Assembly (NCBI GenBank): GCA_963768975.1 | Contig: CAVYKB010000009.1 | Location: forward strand, 310,001 to 374,000 | Direction of reading: 5' to 3' | DNA length: 64,000 nt | From: CADCTB01 sp963768975 | Lineage (GTDB): Bacteria; Actinomycetota; Acidimicrobiia; Acidimicrobiales; AC-14 | Part shown: positions 31,766 through 46,890 of the stretch, in pieces | How the letters are laid out: every line of letters starts with the position of its first letter | How positions within the stretch are numbered: position 1 is the stretch's first letter | The notes under the pieces: model-generated | What the model was told of the DNA's origin: nothing | Database searches by the model: none | What the model saw: only the letters and a program-made list of their open reading frames with translations | Position numbers and translations under genes: made by a program

Positions 31766-31930
31766 ATGAGCGATCTCGAGGTCCCCGAGCCCGATGCCGT
31801 TGAGCAGGCCCAGCCCGTCGCCAGCGAAGCCGGCTTCACCGAGATGACCTCGGATCCCGAGGTCCCCGAAGCCGACGCCTACGAGCAGGCGATCGAGGAG
31901 CCGGTGGACGAGGAGGACAGCCTCCGGTAG
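31766..31930 (+). CDS. Small acidic protein, 54 residues
   Basis: ATG 31766 is preceded by AGGAGG at 31757-31762, an ideal ribosome binding site. The product is strongly acidic (about 16 Asp/Glu) and has an internal near-repeat: EVPEPDAVEQA and EVPEADAYEQA. There is no membrane segment or cysteine. Its 3' end overlaps the convergent 81-residue gene by about 50 bases. Function unknown; the strong start signal and codon pattern make it a likely gene that length filters would miss. Confidence 0.7.
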   Translation: MSDLEVPEPDAVEQAQPVASEAGFTEMTSDPEVPEADAYEQAIEEPVDEEDSLR

Positions 31931-32124
31931 CCGGGGACCGGCGCGTCCCACACGTTCACCACCCGGTCGAGGGGCAGGAAAGTGTCCTCGCCGTCGTTCA
32001 CCACCCACAGGGTGTTCCTCCGGGCCAGCACCAGCGGCACCGGTCCCAGTATCGACCCGTCGGTGAGGGCCACGTTCACCCGCCGGCCTTCCAACCGTTG
32101 CACGTCGATCTGCGTTCCGATCAT
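31879..32124 (-). CDS. Small beta-rich protein, 81 residues
   Basis: The product starts MIGTQIDVQRLEGRRVNVALTD and continues through GSILGPVPLVLARRNTLWVV to DGEDTFLPLDRVVNVW. Alternating hydrophobic strands suggest a small SH3- or Sm-like barrel. The last 15 residues are Ser-rich and overlap the convergent acidic-protein gene. The protein-like core and lack of low complexity support coding, but I do not recognise a family. Confidence 0.6.
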   Translation of the reverse strand: MIGTQIDVQRLEGRRVNVALTDGSILGPVPLVLARRNTLWVVNDGEDTFLPLDRVVNVWDAPVPGYRRLSSSSTGSSIACS

Positions 32125-32195
32125 GGCGCCATTCTTCGCGATAGCCGCTGCTGCGGGAACTGTGGTGCCACCAGTTCGCCGAGGGGGTGCTAGCC

Positions 32196-32885
32196 CTACC
32201 CCAGCTTGGCCCGGAGGAACTCCAGGGTGCGGACCCAGCCCTGCCGGGCGGCATCCTCGTCGTAGACCTCGGTCCGGCTGTCGTTGAAGAACGCCTGGCT
32301 GGTGCCCGGGTAGCTGAAGATGCGCACCTCCTTGCCGAGGTCGGTGAGCCGGGCCTCGAAGGCGGCCACGGCGTCGGGAGAGGCTATGTCGTCGTGCTCG
32401 GCGTAGTGGCCCTCGACGGCTGCGGTCAGCGCGGACCAGTCCGGCTCCGCCCTTTTCGGGGCGATCCCGTAGAAGGGCACGGCGGCCCGCACCGCATCCG
32501 GTCGGAGCGTGGCCAGCCACAGGGCCAGCCCGCCGCCCATGCCGAACCCGACGACGGCGATTCCGTGGCCACGGACCGCGTCGTGGGCCTGGAGGTAGTC
32601 CACCGCCCCGGAAAGGTCGCGAGCTGCCCGTTCGAGGTCGAGGGCCAGGAGCGCCTTGGCCGCCTCGTCGGGCTCCCTGTTGGGCACCGTCTTGCCGTGG
32701 TAGAGGTCGGGCGCCAGCGCGGTGAAGCCCTCGGCAGCGAAGCGGTCGCACACGTCGACGATGTGGTCGACCAGCCCCCACCACTCCTGGACCACGACCA
32801 CGCCGAGTCCGGCGCCTTCGTGGGCCGGCGCCAGGTAGCCGCCGCCGGTGCTGCCGTCGCTCGGGAACTCCACCATCTCGCCCAT
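32196..32885 (-). CDS. Dienelactone hydrolase-like protein lacking catalytic residues
   Basis: A 229-residue alpha/beta hydrolase with the dienelactone hydrolase layout: VVVQEWWGL near 31-38, VVGFGMGGGLALWLA (111-125), AEHDDIASP and SYPGTSQAFFND. The nucleophile position, normally Cys or Ser in G-F-C-M-G-G, is Gly115. The catalytic His, normally G-H-A-F-F, is Gln197. The acid (Asp165/166) remains. With two of three triad residues gone it is unlikely to hydrolyse esters and may be a binding or scaffold protein. It is in a run of minus-strand genes with an eIF2B-like protein. Confidence 0.85.
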   Translation of the reverse strand: MGEMVEFPSDGSTGGGYLAPAHEGAGLGVVVVQEWWGLVDHIVDVCDRFAAEGFTALAPDLYHGKTVPNREPDEAAKALLALDLERAARDLSGAVDYLQAHDAVRGHGIAVVGFGMGGGLALWLATLRPDAVRAAVPFYGIAPKRAEPDWSALTAAVEGHYAEHDDIASPDAVAAFEARLTDLGKEVRIFSYPGTSQAFFNDSRTEVYDEDAARQGWVRTLEFLRAKLG

Positions 32886-32894
32886 CGCTGCTCC

Positions 32895-33698
32895 CTACCC
32901 AATACCGCTGCCGGTGAGCTCCGGAGCGTCCGGGCAGTCGGCTCGCTCCAGCGCCTCGGCGGGGCTGATCACGCCCTCGGGGCCGGCGATGGCGGTGGCG
33001 AGCTCGATGGGGACGACCTCCCAGTCGGCGTCCCAGGGGTCGCCCAGGGCGGTGATCCTGTCGACCATGGCGCCCCACAGCCGGGTGGGGAGGATGCGGC
33101 CGGCGCCGGCCACCACCCAGACGGGGATCTCCTCGGTGTAGGCCACGGCGGCGGCGGCCCGTGAACCGCTGACGGCGACGAAGCCGGTGGGCCCGACGGC
33201 GGAGGCGTCGAGCAGGACCAGCGTGCTGTTGGCCACGGCGGCGCCGATGCCGCCCTCCGGCACCAGGGCAGCGTCGGAGCCGGCCCGGTCGAGGGCCGCG
33301 ACCAGCGGCGATCCGTCGCCCAGGACATCGACGACCAGCACCCGGGCATCACCCCGCCGGCGCAGCGCCTCGGTGATCTGCTCGGGCCAGCCGAGCACGG
33401 TCAGCACCGAGTCGTCGGGGAGGCAGGCGGCCAGGACCGCCGGCGTTACGTCCTCTCGGAGCAGCTCCGCCGATAGCCACGCCTCGGTGCTCGGGTCGGC
33501 GGAGGCGACCACCCGAGCGGCCAGCCACCACAGCGGTCCGGACGTGGGCTGGCGGTCCACCAGGCGCCGGCAGGCCATGACGAGGGCGCGAGGGTCGTCC
33601 GCACAGCCGGACAGGGCGGCTGCCGCCTCCCGGGCCAGCATCCCCGGATCTTCTCCCGAGGCCCGGGCCACCATCCGGAGCCGCTCCATCGGGTGCAT
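32895..33698 (-). CDS. eIF-2B alpha/beta/delta-like protein
   Basis: A 267-residue protein matching the fold of archaeal/eukaryal eIF2B subunits and ribose-1,5-bisphosphate or methylthioribose-1-phosphate isomerases. The Rossmann-like C-terminal half includes VLVVDVLGDGSPLVAALDRAG, VANSTLVLLDASAVGPTGFVAVSGSRAAAAVAY and IPVWVVAGAGRILPTRLW. Bacterial members of unknown role are found in actinobacteria. The GAD and NK residues of active isomerases are not obvious, so activity is doubtful. It sits between a membrane protein gene and the hydrolase-like gene. Confidence 0.75.
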   Translation of the reverse strand: MHPMERLRMVARASGEDPGMLAREAAAALSGCADDPRALVMACRRLVDRQPTSGPLWWLAARVVASADPSTEAWLSAELLREDVTPAVLAACLPDDSVLTVLGWPEQITEALRRRGDARVLVVDVLGDGSPLVAALDRAGSDAALVPEGGIGAAVANSTLVLLDASAVGPTGFVAVSGSRAAAAVAYTEEIPVWVVAGAGRILPTRLWGAMVDRITALGDPWDADWEVVPIELATAIAGPEGVISPAEALERADCPDAPELTGSGIG

Positions 33699-33705
33699 GG
33701 CCGGT

Positions 33706-34182
33706 CTACGGGAACCCGGGCTTGAACACCATGAGGGCCAGGGTGATGACCCAGAGGACGTTCACGACGGCGCCGAGGGCCGCCGCCCGCTTGCCCAGAG
33801 CCTCCACCTGCGTCGCATTCCCGCCCGCGGCCCGCAAGGCCACCAGCTTGCGGATGGTGGGGACCTGGAGCCCTGTCGCCAGCCCCATGAGCACGAAGTA
33901 CAGGAGGAACGAGAGCGAGATCCAGGCCTGGCTGAACTGCCACACGTCGTCGCTCATCAGGATCAGCAGGATGCCGAGGATGGGCACGGCGCCCACGGCC
34001 ACGGTGGGCACTTGCCCCGAGACCTTCAGCGTGGCCTGCGCGACCACGAGCCCCTCGTCACCCGGGAGCCTTCGCGACTCGATGCCGTAGAAGCCGGCGA
34101 TGAACATCCCGCCGAAGCCGATGATGGCGGTGAGGATGTGCAGGACCAGCACCACGTTGTAGAGATCGCCGTCGACACCCAT
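33706..34182 (-). CDS. Integral membrane protein (DUF2269-like)
   Basis: A 158-residue protein with four membrane helices, starting MGVDGDLYNVVLVLHILTAIIGFGGMF. The histidine in the first helix and the following GG motif resemble DUF2269 proteins. AGGAGG four bases before the ATG fixes the start. It is first in a short operon with the eIF2B-like and hydrolase-like genes. Function unknown. Confidence 0.78.
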   Translation of the reverse strand: MGVDGDLYNVVLVLHILTAIIGFGGMFIAGFYGIESRRLPGDEGLVVAQATLKVSGQVPTVAVGAVPILGILLILMSDDVWQFSQAWISLSFLLYFVLMGLATGLQVPTIRKLVALRAAGGNATQVEALGKRAAALGAVVNVLWVITLALMVFKPGFP

Positions 34183-34228
34183 TGGACCTCCTGACTGCGC
34201 TGCTTGGCTCCCAGGAACATAGTTGGGT

Positions 34229-34234
34229 TACCTT
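34229..34234 (+). promoter_or_regulatory. -10 element for a near-leaderless mRNA
   Basis: TACCTT (TANNNT) ends nine bases before GTG 34244, and no ribosome binding site precedes that codon. Transcription is expected within three bases of the start codon. Confidence 0.45.
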
Positions 34235-34243
34235 CCTCCCGCC

Positions 34244-34738
34244 GTGGCTACCACCCTCGTTCCTGACCTGGCTCTGGTTCCCGTGAGCGGCCACCCGCGC
34301 ACGGTCCGTGAGCTGCTGACTACCTTCCACCTGCTGCTCGTCGCCGTCGACCCGGCGAGCGTGCGCAGCAAGTGGATCGTCCCCACTGCGGCGCGGGTGC
34401 TGTTCGAATACGAGCAGGCCGACTGCCGGGTGGCCTGGCTGGTGGCCGGCGGCGACGCGGCCGACGCCCGCAAGCTCCTCGGCCGCTGGGCCAAGGAGAT
34501 CATGACCTTCGTCGACCCCGACCTGACCGCAACGAAGGGCCTGGGCCTGGCGACCCTTCCCGCCATCGTCCACGTGAGCCAGACTCTGGAGGTTGTCAAC
34601 GCCATCGAGGGCTGGGACCCGCCGGCGTGGCGGGAGCTGACCAAGGAGCTTTCGCGGCGGATGTCGTGGAGCCGTCCGCACATCCCGGCGCCGGGCGATC
34701 CGGGCCCGTTCGAGGGCGCTCCCCTCCCTCGGGTCTAG
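34244..34738 (+). CDS. Thioredoxin-fold-like protein without CXXC
   Basis: A 164-residue soluble protein. The pattern of a strand (FHLLLVAVDP), a helix and then LGLATLPAIVHV with a cis-Pro-like LPA suggests a thioredoxin fold, but there is no CXXC; the only cysteine is in ADCRVAWLV. The C-terminal tail is Pro-rich. I chose GTG 34244 because it follows a TANNNT element and removes a weak TTG-started extension. Likely an actinobacterial protein of unknown role. Confidence 0.7.
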   Translation: MATTLVPDLALVPVSGHPRTVRELLTTFHLLLVAVDPASVRSKWIVPTAARVLFEYEQADCRVAWLVAGGDAADARKLLGRWAKEIMTFVDPDLTATKGLGLATLPAIVHVSQTLEVVNAIEGWDPPAWRELTKELSRRMSWSRPHIPAPGDPGPFEGAPLPRV

Positions 34739-34917
34739 GGCCTCGGTCCGTCGGTCAGGGACAGGGCGGCCAGGACCAGGAGGGAGGTCGGTGCCTCCCG
34801 GAGCTCTCCCAGGATGTAGGTCGAGCGGTTCACGGAGTCGAGGGCCGACGTGACCGTCGGTGCGTCGACCCGGCGGCGCCTCAGCTCCGTCGCCAGCACT
34901 GCCGCATGGACCTGCAC
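34735..34917 (-). CDS. Small helical protein, 60 residues
   Basis: GTG 34917 is preceded by GGGAGG nine bases upstream. The product VQVHAAVLATELRRRRVDAP continues with NRSTYILGELREAPTSLLVLAALS. It is mainly helical with a hydrophobic C-terminal part, and its stop overlaps the convergent thioredoxin-like gene. Family unknown. Supported by the start signal and sensible composition. Confidence 0.55.
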   Translation of the reverse strand: MQVHAAVLATELRRRRVDAPTVTSALDSVNRSTYILGELREAPTSLLVLAALSLTDGPRP

Positions 34918-35006
34918 GAGGGTGGACCTCCCTTGCCCGGTTTGTCCCTTCAACCCTCCGCCCTCAAGCCTGTGGAGTGCAAGAGCCCAAAGCTGTGGAC
35001 ACCCTG

Positions 35007-36395
<1,389 letters not shown>

Positions 36396-36499
36396 TGTGT
36401 GTCGACCGTACCTTGCGGCTGTGGACACGCCCGTCTAGGGTGCGAGCGAACCGCGTAGCCCCCCCGAGCGACCGCGAACGGGGCGACATTGTGAGGCCA

Positions 36500-37630
36500 A
36501 TGACCCCACGGCACGGGCGGCTCGGCGTCCTCGTCGGGATCGCGCTGCTTTTCCCACTTCTGACGGCGCCGGCTACCTTCGCAGACCCCCTCGCGGACAA
36601 GCGGGCGGAGGCGGCCCGCATCCGGGAGCAGCTCGAGCGCCAGGGGGAGAAGGTCAGCATCCTGGCCGAGCAGTCGAACCGGGCCCAGATCAAGATGTCG
36701 CAGGTCGAGGGCTCGTTGGCCAAGACCGAAGCCGAAGTCGCTCGCTCCGACGAGCGGCTTCAGGCCGTGCGGGCTCGGCTGGCGACGGCCGCGGTGGTGG
36801 CCTACGTCCACGGCGGCAACAACGCGCTGATCGGCAAGCTGGTCCGTGGCGGCCAGGACGACATGATCGTACGCACCCAGTACCTGCGGGTCACCGCGGC
36901 CGACCAGCGCCGGATCATCGGCGAGGTGCGGACGGCGAAGCAGGACTTCGAGGTGCAGAAGTCCCGCCTGGAGGCCGAGCGCAAGGCGGCGGCCGACGCC
37001 GCTGAGCTGGCTGCGTCGGCCAGCAACGCGGCGCAGGATGCCGAGGGCGCCCAGCGGGCCGTCCTCGGCCAGGTGACGGGTGAGGTGGCCCAGCTCGTGG
37101 CCGCCGAGCAGGCCCGTCGCGAGGCCGAGGAGATCCGCAACCGGCCGGCGCCGGCGGCCGTGACCGCGGCCACCACACCTCCGGTCACCGAGGCACCCCG
37201 GGTGCCGACCTCGGCGCCGGCCGGGACCCCCACGACCGTGGCCGCCAAGGCCGCCGCCGTGCCGACCTCGGAGAAGGGCGCCATCGCCGTGGCCGAGGCC
37301 CGCAAGCAGCTGGGCAAGCCCTATGTCTACGGCGGTTCCGGCCCCGACAACTTCGACTGCTCCGGCCTCACCGCGTGGGCGTGGAAGGCCGCAGGAGTGC
37401 GGCTGTCGCACTCCGCCTACACCCAGTACTTCGAGACCACCCGGGTGCCGGTCGACCAGGTGCAGCCCGGTGACCTGCTCTTCTTCGGCAAGGACGGCGT
37501 GGAGAGCATTCACCACAACGCCATCTACATCGGTGGCGGCGACATGATCGAGGCCAGCCAGACCGGCACCCCTATCCGCATCCGCGGCTGGCGCGCCGGC
37601 GATCTGGTAGGAGCAGGCCGCCCGGGCTAA
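36500..37630 (+). CDS. Secreted NlpC/P60 peptidoglycan endopeptidase
   Basis: A 376-residue exported protein: signal peptide (residues 1-28, ending FADP), long coiled coil (about 30-215), Thr/Ala/Pro linker, and a C-terminal NlpC/P60 domain. Catalytic residues are Cys287 in FDCSGL, His339 in HHNAIYIG and the Glu of MIEASQTG, the Cys-His-Glu arrangement known from RipA. It should cut peptide stems of peptidoglycan, probably at division, with the coiled coil as an inhibitory or docking arm. GTG 36491 is an alternative start three codons earlier. It is divergent from fumC. Confidence 0.92.
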   Translation: MTPRHGRLGVLVGIALLFPLLTAPATFADPLADKRAEAARIREQLERQGEKVSILAEQSNRAQIKMSQVEGSLAKTEAEVARSDERLQAVRARLATAAVVAYVHGGNNALIGKLVRGGQDDMIVRTQYLRVTAADQRRIIGEVRTAKQDFEVQKSRLEAERKAAADAAELAASASNAAQDAEGAQRAVLGQVTGEVAQLVAAEQARREAEEIRNRPAPAAVTAATTPPVTEAPRVPTSAPAGTPTTVAAKAAAVPTSEKGAIAVAEARKQLGKPYVYGGSGPDNFDCSGLTAWAWKAAGVRLSHSAYTQYFETTRVPVDQVQPGDLLFFGKDGVESIHHNAIYIGGGDMIEASQTGTPIRIRGWRAGDLVGAGRPG

Positions 37631-38388
37631 GCCCCAGGCCGGGGCCTGGTCCGGGCCACCTCGAACCACACGGTCTTACCCGCCCCGCTGCGCCGCAGCG
37701 ACCCCCACCGGTCGGAGAAGCCCGACAGGATGGCCATCCCCCGCCCGGAGGTATCCGTCAGCTCCGCTTCCTTCTCGACCGGACGCACGCCCGAGTCGTC
37801 GCTCACCTCCACGTGAATGACCGCCGGCCGGACGTGCACCATGACCCGGGGGCTGCTGGCGGCGTGGACCACGGCGTTGGTCACCAGCTCGCTGACGCAC
37901 AGGACGATGTCGTCAATGCGATCGCCGTCGGTCCACCCATCGAGGGTCGACCGCACCAGCTCCCGGGCCTCGCCGGCGCTGCGGAGGTGGGCGGGCAGGT
38001 CCTCGGCGGCCCTGGCCAGGACCGCCTCGAGCCGGTCGACGACCCGGGTGACGTCGTTGATGGCGGCCGGCAGGTCGGTGGGGGCGAGGTCCTTGCCGAT
38101 GTAGCCGACGGCGCCGGCCGCGGCGGCCACCGTGGCCAGCTCCTCCGGCGGGCGGCTGGACACCAGGACGACGCGGGCCGGCGCCAGCGTGACCACCAGC
38201 TCGAACGCGCCGGGGACGGACACGTCCAGCAGGACGACGTCGGGCGCTCCGGCCTCCGCCGCGTCGATCGCGGACCGGACGTCGCCGGCCTCCCGCACGG
38301 GAGCGAACCCGAACGCGCCGTCGAGGCCCAGGCGCACCAGGAGGCGGTAGTCCGGGTCGGTGTCGACCACCAGGACGTTCGTCGTCAC
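37627..38388 (-). CDS. Receiver domain fused to RsbW-like ATPase
   Basis: A 253-residue protein with an N-terminal receiver (VLVVDTDPDYR, phospho-acceptor Asp55 in LLDVSVP, Lys in GYIGKD) and a C-terminal GHKL ATPase of the anti-sigma kinase type: IVLCVSELVTNAVVHA, VSDDSGVRP and GRGMAILSGFSDRWG. Such ATPases normally phosphorylate an anti-sigma antagonist. Fusing one to a receiver lets a phosphorelay control it. GTG 38388 overlaps the preceding gene stop by four bases. It ends one base past the NlpC/P60 stop. Confidence 0.88.
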   Translation of the reverse strand: MTTNVLVVDTDPDYRLLVRLGLDGAFGFAPVREAGDVRSAIDAAEAGAPDVVLLDVSVPGAFELVVTLAPARVVLVSSRPPEELATVAAAAGAVGYIGKDLAPTDLPAAINDVTRVVDRLEAVLARAAEDLPAHLRSAGEARELVRSTLDGWTDGDRIDDIVLCVSELVTNAVVHAASSPRVMVHVRPAVIHVEVSDDSGVRPVEKEAELTDTSGRGMAILSGFSDRWGSLRRSGAGKTVWFEVARTRPRPGA

Positions 38389-39526
38389 CGGCGGGCGACG
38401 GGCAGCGTGAAGGAGATGGAGGTGCCCGCTTCGGGAGTCGCGCACCAGATGGCCCCACCGTGGCCTTCGACGATGCGACGAGCCACCGCCAGGCCGGCGG
38501 GCGGCCGGTCGCCGTTGGCCCCGTTGTCGCCGAGGGGCAGGAGGCTGAACAGCCTCGGTCGCACCTCGGCCGGGATGGGGTCGCCGTCGTTGGACACCGT
38601 GACCGTGACGAGCGCCGGCCCCGGCTGAGCTTCCACCCGGACGGTCAGCCCGCCGGCGCCTCCGTGGCGGATGGCGTTGTCCAGCAGCACCCCGAAGAGC
38701 CTGACCAGCTGCGGTCGGTCGCCCCGAACCTCGGGGAGCTCGTCGGTGATGACCGTCACGCCGGCGCTGGCCAGCTCGCCGGCCCGGGCGCCGGCGGCCT
38801 CGTCGACCACGGCGTCGAGCTCGACCGGCTCCAGCTGGAAGCCTGCGCCGGAGAGCCGGGCGTACTCCAGCAGGCTCCCGACGCGGGCTCGCACCTTGGC
38901 GACGTTGGCCTCGGTGCGGGTGATCAGGAGGCCGGCCTCCGCGCCCAGGCCCTCCCCATGGCGGGCGACGAGGAGGTCGAGCAGGCCGGCGACGTTGTCG
39001 AGCGGCTGCTGGAGCTCGGCGGCGGCAGACGAGGCCATCCGTTCCAGCGCGGCGTTGGAGCGCTCCAGCTCCCCGTTCAGCCGCTCGACCTCCCGCAGCT
39101 GGTCGGAGACGGCGGCCCGCTGGCGGTCCAGCTCGTGGCTTTGCCGCCACAGCTCCAGGAAGACGGCGACCTTGGCCCGCAACGCCTCGGGGGAGAACGG
39201 CTTGTAGACGTAGTCGACGGCGCCGCTGCGGTAGCCCTGGAGGTGATGCTCGGCCTCCCCGCTGATGGCGGTGAGGAAGATGATGGGGATGTTTCGGGTC
39301 CGGTCCCGGGCCTTGATGAGCTGGGCGGTCTCGAAGCCGTCCATGCCCGGCATCTGGACGTCGAGGATGATGACGGCGAAGTCGCCCGACAGGAGGGCGC
39401 GCAGGGCCTCCTCCCCGGACCCGGCGCGGACCAGCTCGGCGCCGAGCGGGTCGAGGACCGCCTCCAGGGCCAGAAGGTTGTCTCGCCGGTCGTCGACCAT
39501 GAGCACACGGGCGGGCGCCTCAGCGC

Positions 39527-39530
<4 letters not shown>
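38385..39530 (-). CDS. Receiver-kinase hybrid lacking the phospho-acceptor His
   Basis: A 381-residue protein: receiver (Asp57 in IILDVQMPGMDG, Lys in VYKPF), coiled coil (130-165), a dimerisation helix pair, and a GHKL ATPase (LLDNAIRHG, VSNDGDPIP). The helix that should carry the H-box reads SSAAAELQQPLDN; the family pattern is ASHDLQEPL, so the phospho-acceptor His is replaced by Ala171. It is therefore unlikely to autophosphorylate in the usual way and may be an allosteric or ATP-sensing partner. GTG 39530 overlaps the stop of the giant kinase. Confidence 0.87.
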
Positions 39531-44683
<5,153 letters not shown>

Positions 44684-44830
44684 CCCTCCGGCGGTGGCCC
44701 CGAGCCAGGTCCCAGAATTGAGGCCGGCGGCCGTTGTGTATCGAAAGCCCAGGCTACCGAAGCCCGTGACAGAGGGTCCGCCAGGGGAACCGCAACTCCC
44801 TCGCCGAGGAAGCTCCGCTTCCGAAGGCGA
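44684..44830. other. Intergenic, possible hairpin
   Basis: Between the beta-propeller gene end and the giant kinase start I see GGAAGC-tcc-GCTTCC (44809-44823), a six-bp hairpin eight bases after the propeller stop on the minus strand, without a U-tract. No gene is seen. Confidence 0.4.
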
Positions 44831-46156
44831 TTACCTATACACCCCGTTGTGGCCGACGCTGTAGCGGCCGGGTTGGGGGAAGAGGCTGACGCCGTGGGCG
44901 CCGGCGCCGGTGGGGATGGTGGCGATGACCCGGCCGTTGGTGGTGTCGATGGCCGACACCGACCCGTGGAAGCGGTTCGAGGTCCACAGCTGGGCACCGT
45001 CGGCGCTCACCTGGATCATGTCCGGGCTGCCCCCGACCCACCAGGTCTGGCGGACCGAGCGGGTGGCGAAGTCGATCACCGAGATCGTCCCGTCCATCCG
45101 GTTGCTGACGAAGAGGGTCGCGGCGTCGCGACTCACGTTGAGCCCGTGGGCGCCCGCGCCCGTGTGCAGGAACCCGATCTCGGTCATCGACTCGGGGTCG
45201 ACGAGGGACACGCCGTGGCGGCCCTGGTTGGCGACGTACAGCACGGTTCCATCGGGGCTCATCTTCACGTCGATCGGCAGCGAACCAACCGTCGCCCGGC
45301 CCACCACGGTCATCTCCTCGGTGTCGACCTTCACGACCTGGCCGCTGAACTCGGTGCTGGCGAAGAAGTACCGGCCGTCGGCGGAGAAGTCGGCGTGGTC
45401 GACGCCGGGCCAGGGGATGCCGACACTCTTGATGAAGGACCAGTCGACGGGGTTGTAGAAGTCGAGCCGCATGTATCGCTCGGCGACGACGATGGCTTTG
45501 GTCCCGTCGGGCGTGAAGTAGAGGTTGTAGGGGTCGGTGATCGGGATGTTCCGGGTCGGCCGCCCGGTCCTCGGGTCGATCTCGGTGAGGGTGTTGCCCT
45601 CGGTGTTGTTGACGTAGAGCTTGGTGAGATCCCACGACGGCGTGACGTGGTGGGGGCGCGTGCCGACGGCGAAGCGGTCGACGACCTTCATTGTGGTGGG
45701 GTCGATGACGCTGACCGACGCGGCGTCGCTGTTCGGCACGTAGACCCTCAGCGGAACCCCCACGACCGCCGGGCTGAGCTCGTTCTTGACCGTGTGGGAG
45801 TAGATGTTCACCGGGCCCGGAGCGACCTCGACCGGCGCCTTGGCGACCGGCCACGCCGGCCCGAGGCGGGGACCGGGGTCGACGACCGGCTGAGCGACCC
45901 GAACGGGCGCCGACAGCACGATGGCGGTCTCGCCGTCGGGCACCGGAACCGGCTCGGCCAGCAGGGTGCCGGTCGGCCGGGGCGCCCTGAGCCCGCCGGG
46001 GAACAAGGGCTGTGGTGGCGCGAGCGTGGCCTGGAACTGCTCGCCGGCGTCGCGAACCGCCGCCGGCAGCACGCCGGGCTCGGCCATGGTCGCCACTCCG
46101 CAGCCGACGAAGGTGAGGACCATGACGAGGAACGCCACGAAGCCGCGAGGAGTCAT
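44831..46156 (-). CDS. YncE-like beta-propeller, membrane-anchored or secreted
   Basis: A 441-residue protein with an N-terminal hydrophobic segment (GFVAFLVMVLTFVGCGVATM, including Cys19, which could be lipidated) and a Pro-rich linker. A seven-bladed YncE/YVTN propeller begins near residue 135 (VYVPNSDAASVSVIDPTTMKVV). Repeated blades show V-x-V-A/S-N and G-x-x-P/AHG. Ligands of this family are poorly known. The final blade ends SVGHNGVYR. It lies alone between the kinase operon and the hemolysin III gene. Confidence 0.85.
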   Translation of the reverse strand: MTPRGFVAFLVMVLTFVGCGVATMAEPGVLPAAVRDAGEQFQATLAPPQPLFPGGLRAPRPTGTLLAEPVPVPDGETAIVLSAPVRVAQPVVDPGPRLGPAWPVAKAPVEVAPGPVNIYSHTVKNELSPAVVGVPLRVYVPNSDAASVSVIDPTTMKVVDRFAVGTRPHHVTPSWDLTKLYVNNTEGNTLTEIDPRTGRPTRNIPITDPYNLYFTPDGTKAIVVAERYMRLDFYNPVDWSFIKSVGIPWPGVDHADFSADGRYFFASTEFSGQVVKVDTEEMTVVGRATVGSLPIDVKMSPDGTVLYVANQGRHGVSLVDPESMTEIGFLHTGAGAHGLNVSRDAATLFVSNRMDGTISVIDFATRSVRQTWWVGGSPDMIQVSADGAQLWTSNRFHGSVSAIDTTNGRVIATIPTGAGAHGVSLFPQPGRYSVGHNGVYR

Positions 46157-46201
46157 GGTCCGTGAATTTAGCGGCCTGCAGGACGGGTTGCTTCCGACCG
46201 G

Positions 46202-46888
46202 CTATGACGCGGTGCGCACGACCGATAGGAGCGTGAAGTAGTGGCAGGCGCAGGCCAGGGCGACCATGCCGTGCCACACCTCGTGGTAGCCGAACCACAT
46301 CGGTGATGGGTTCGGCCGGCGGGTGCCGAGCACGATGCCGCCGGCGGTGTAGATGATCCCCCCGATCAGCAGCAGGGCTATCTGGGTGCCGCTGAGCTGA
46401 CGGCTCAGCTCGGGGAGGGCCAGAACGCTGGCCCAGCCGAGGCCGATGTAGCAGAGGAGGCCGACCACGGCCTTCTCTGCGATCCCCGACAGTGCCATAC
46501 CGAAGCCGAGGCCGGCCGCAACCCACACGGCCGTCAGCACCACCCGACCGCTGCGGCCGTCGAGCGCCAGCATGCACAACGGTGTGTAGGAGCCGGCGAT
46601 CATGATGAAGATCGTCCCGTGGTCGAGCCGGCGAATCCGCCGCCGCCCGGCCGGCGACCAGGTACGCCGGTGGTAGAGCGCGCTGACCCCGAACATGGCA
46701 GCCATCCCGATCGCGTAGACGACGCCCGCCAGCCGGGCCCGCCCCGTCGGCGCGCCGGCGATCACCACTGCGCCGGCCGGGACGGAGAGGACGAAGCACA
46801 CCAGGTGCAGCCAGCCCCGCAGGTAGGGCGGGAGCGGCTCGGGCGAGGCGGCGTCGGGGGCGGGGGATCCCTGGAGGATGTCGGTCAC
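46202..46888 (-). CDS. Hemolysin III / PAQR family membrane protein
   Basis: A 228-residue protein with seven membrane helices and the family's metal-binding blocks: SALYHRRTW, LDHGTIFIMIAGSYTP and WFGYHEVWHGMVALACACHY. Members include bacterial YqfA/YplQ and the adiponectin-receptor-like PAQRs, which may be zinc-dependent lipid hydrolases. GTG 46888 is the start. Confidence 0.92.
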   Translation of the reverse strand: MTDILQGSPAPDAASPEPLPPYLRGWLHLVCFVLSVPAGAVVIAGAPTGRARLAGVVYAIGMAAMFGVSALYHRRTWSPAGRRRIRRLDHGTIFIMIAGSYTPLCMLALDGRSGRVVLTAVWVAAGLGFGMALSGIAEKAVVGLLCYIGLGWASVLALPELSRQLSGTQIALLLIGGIIYTAGGIVLGTRRPNPSPMWFGYHEVWHGMVALACACHYFTLLSVVRTAS

Positions 46889-46890
46889 TC

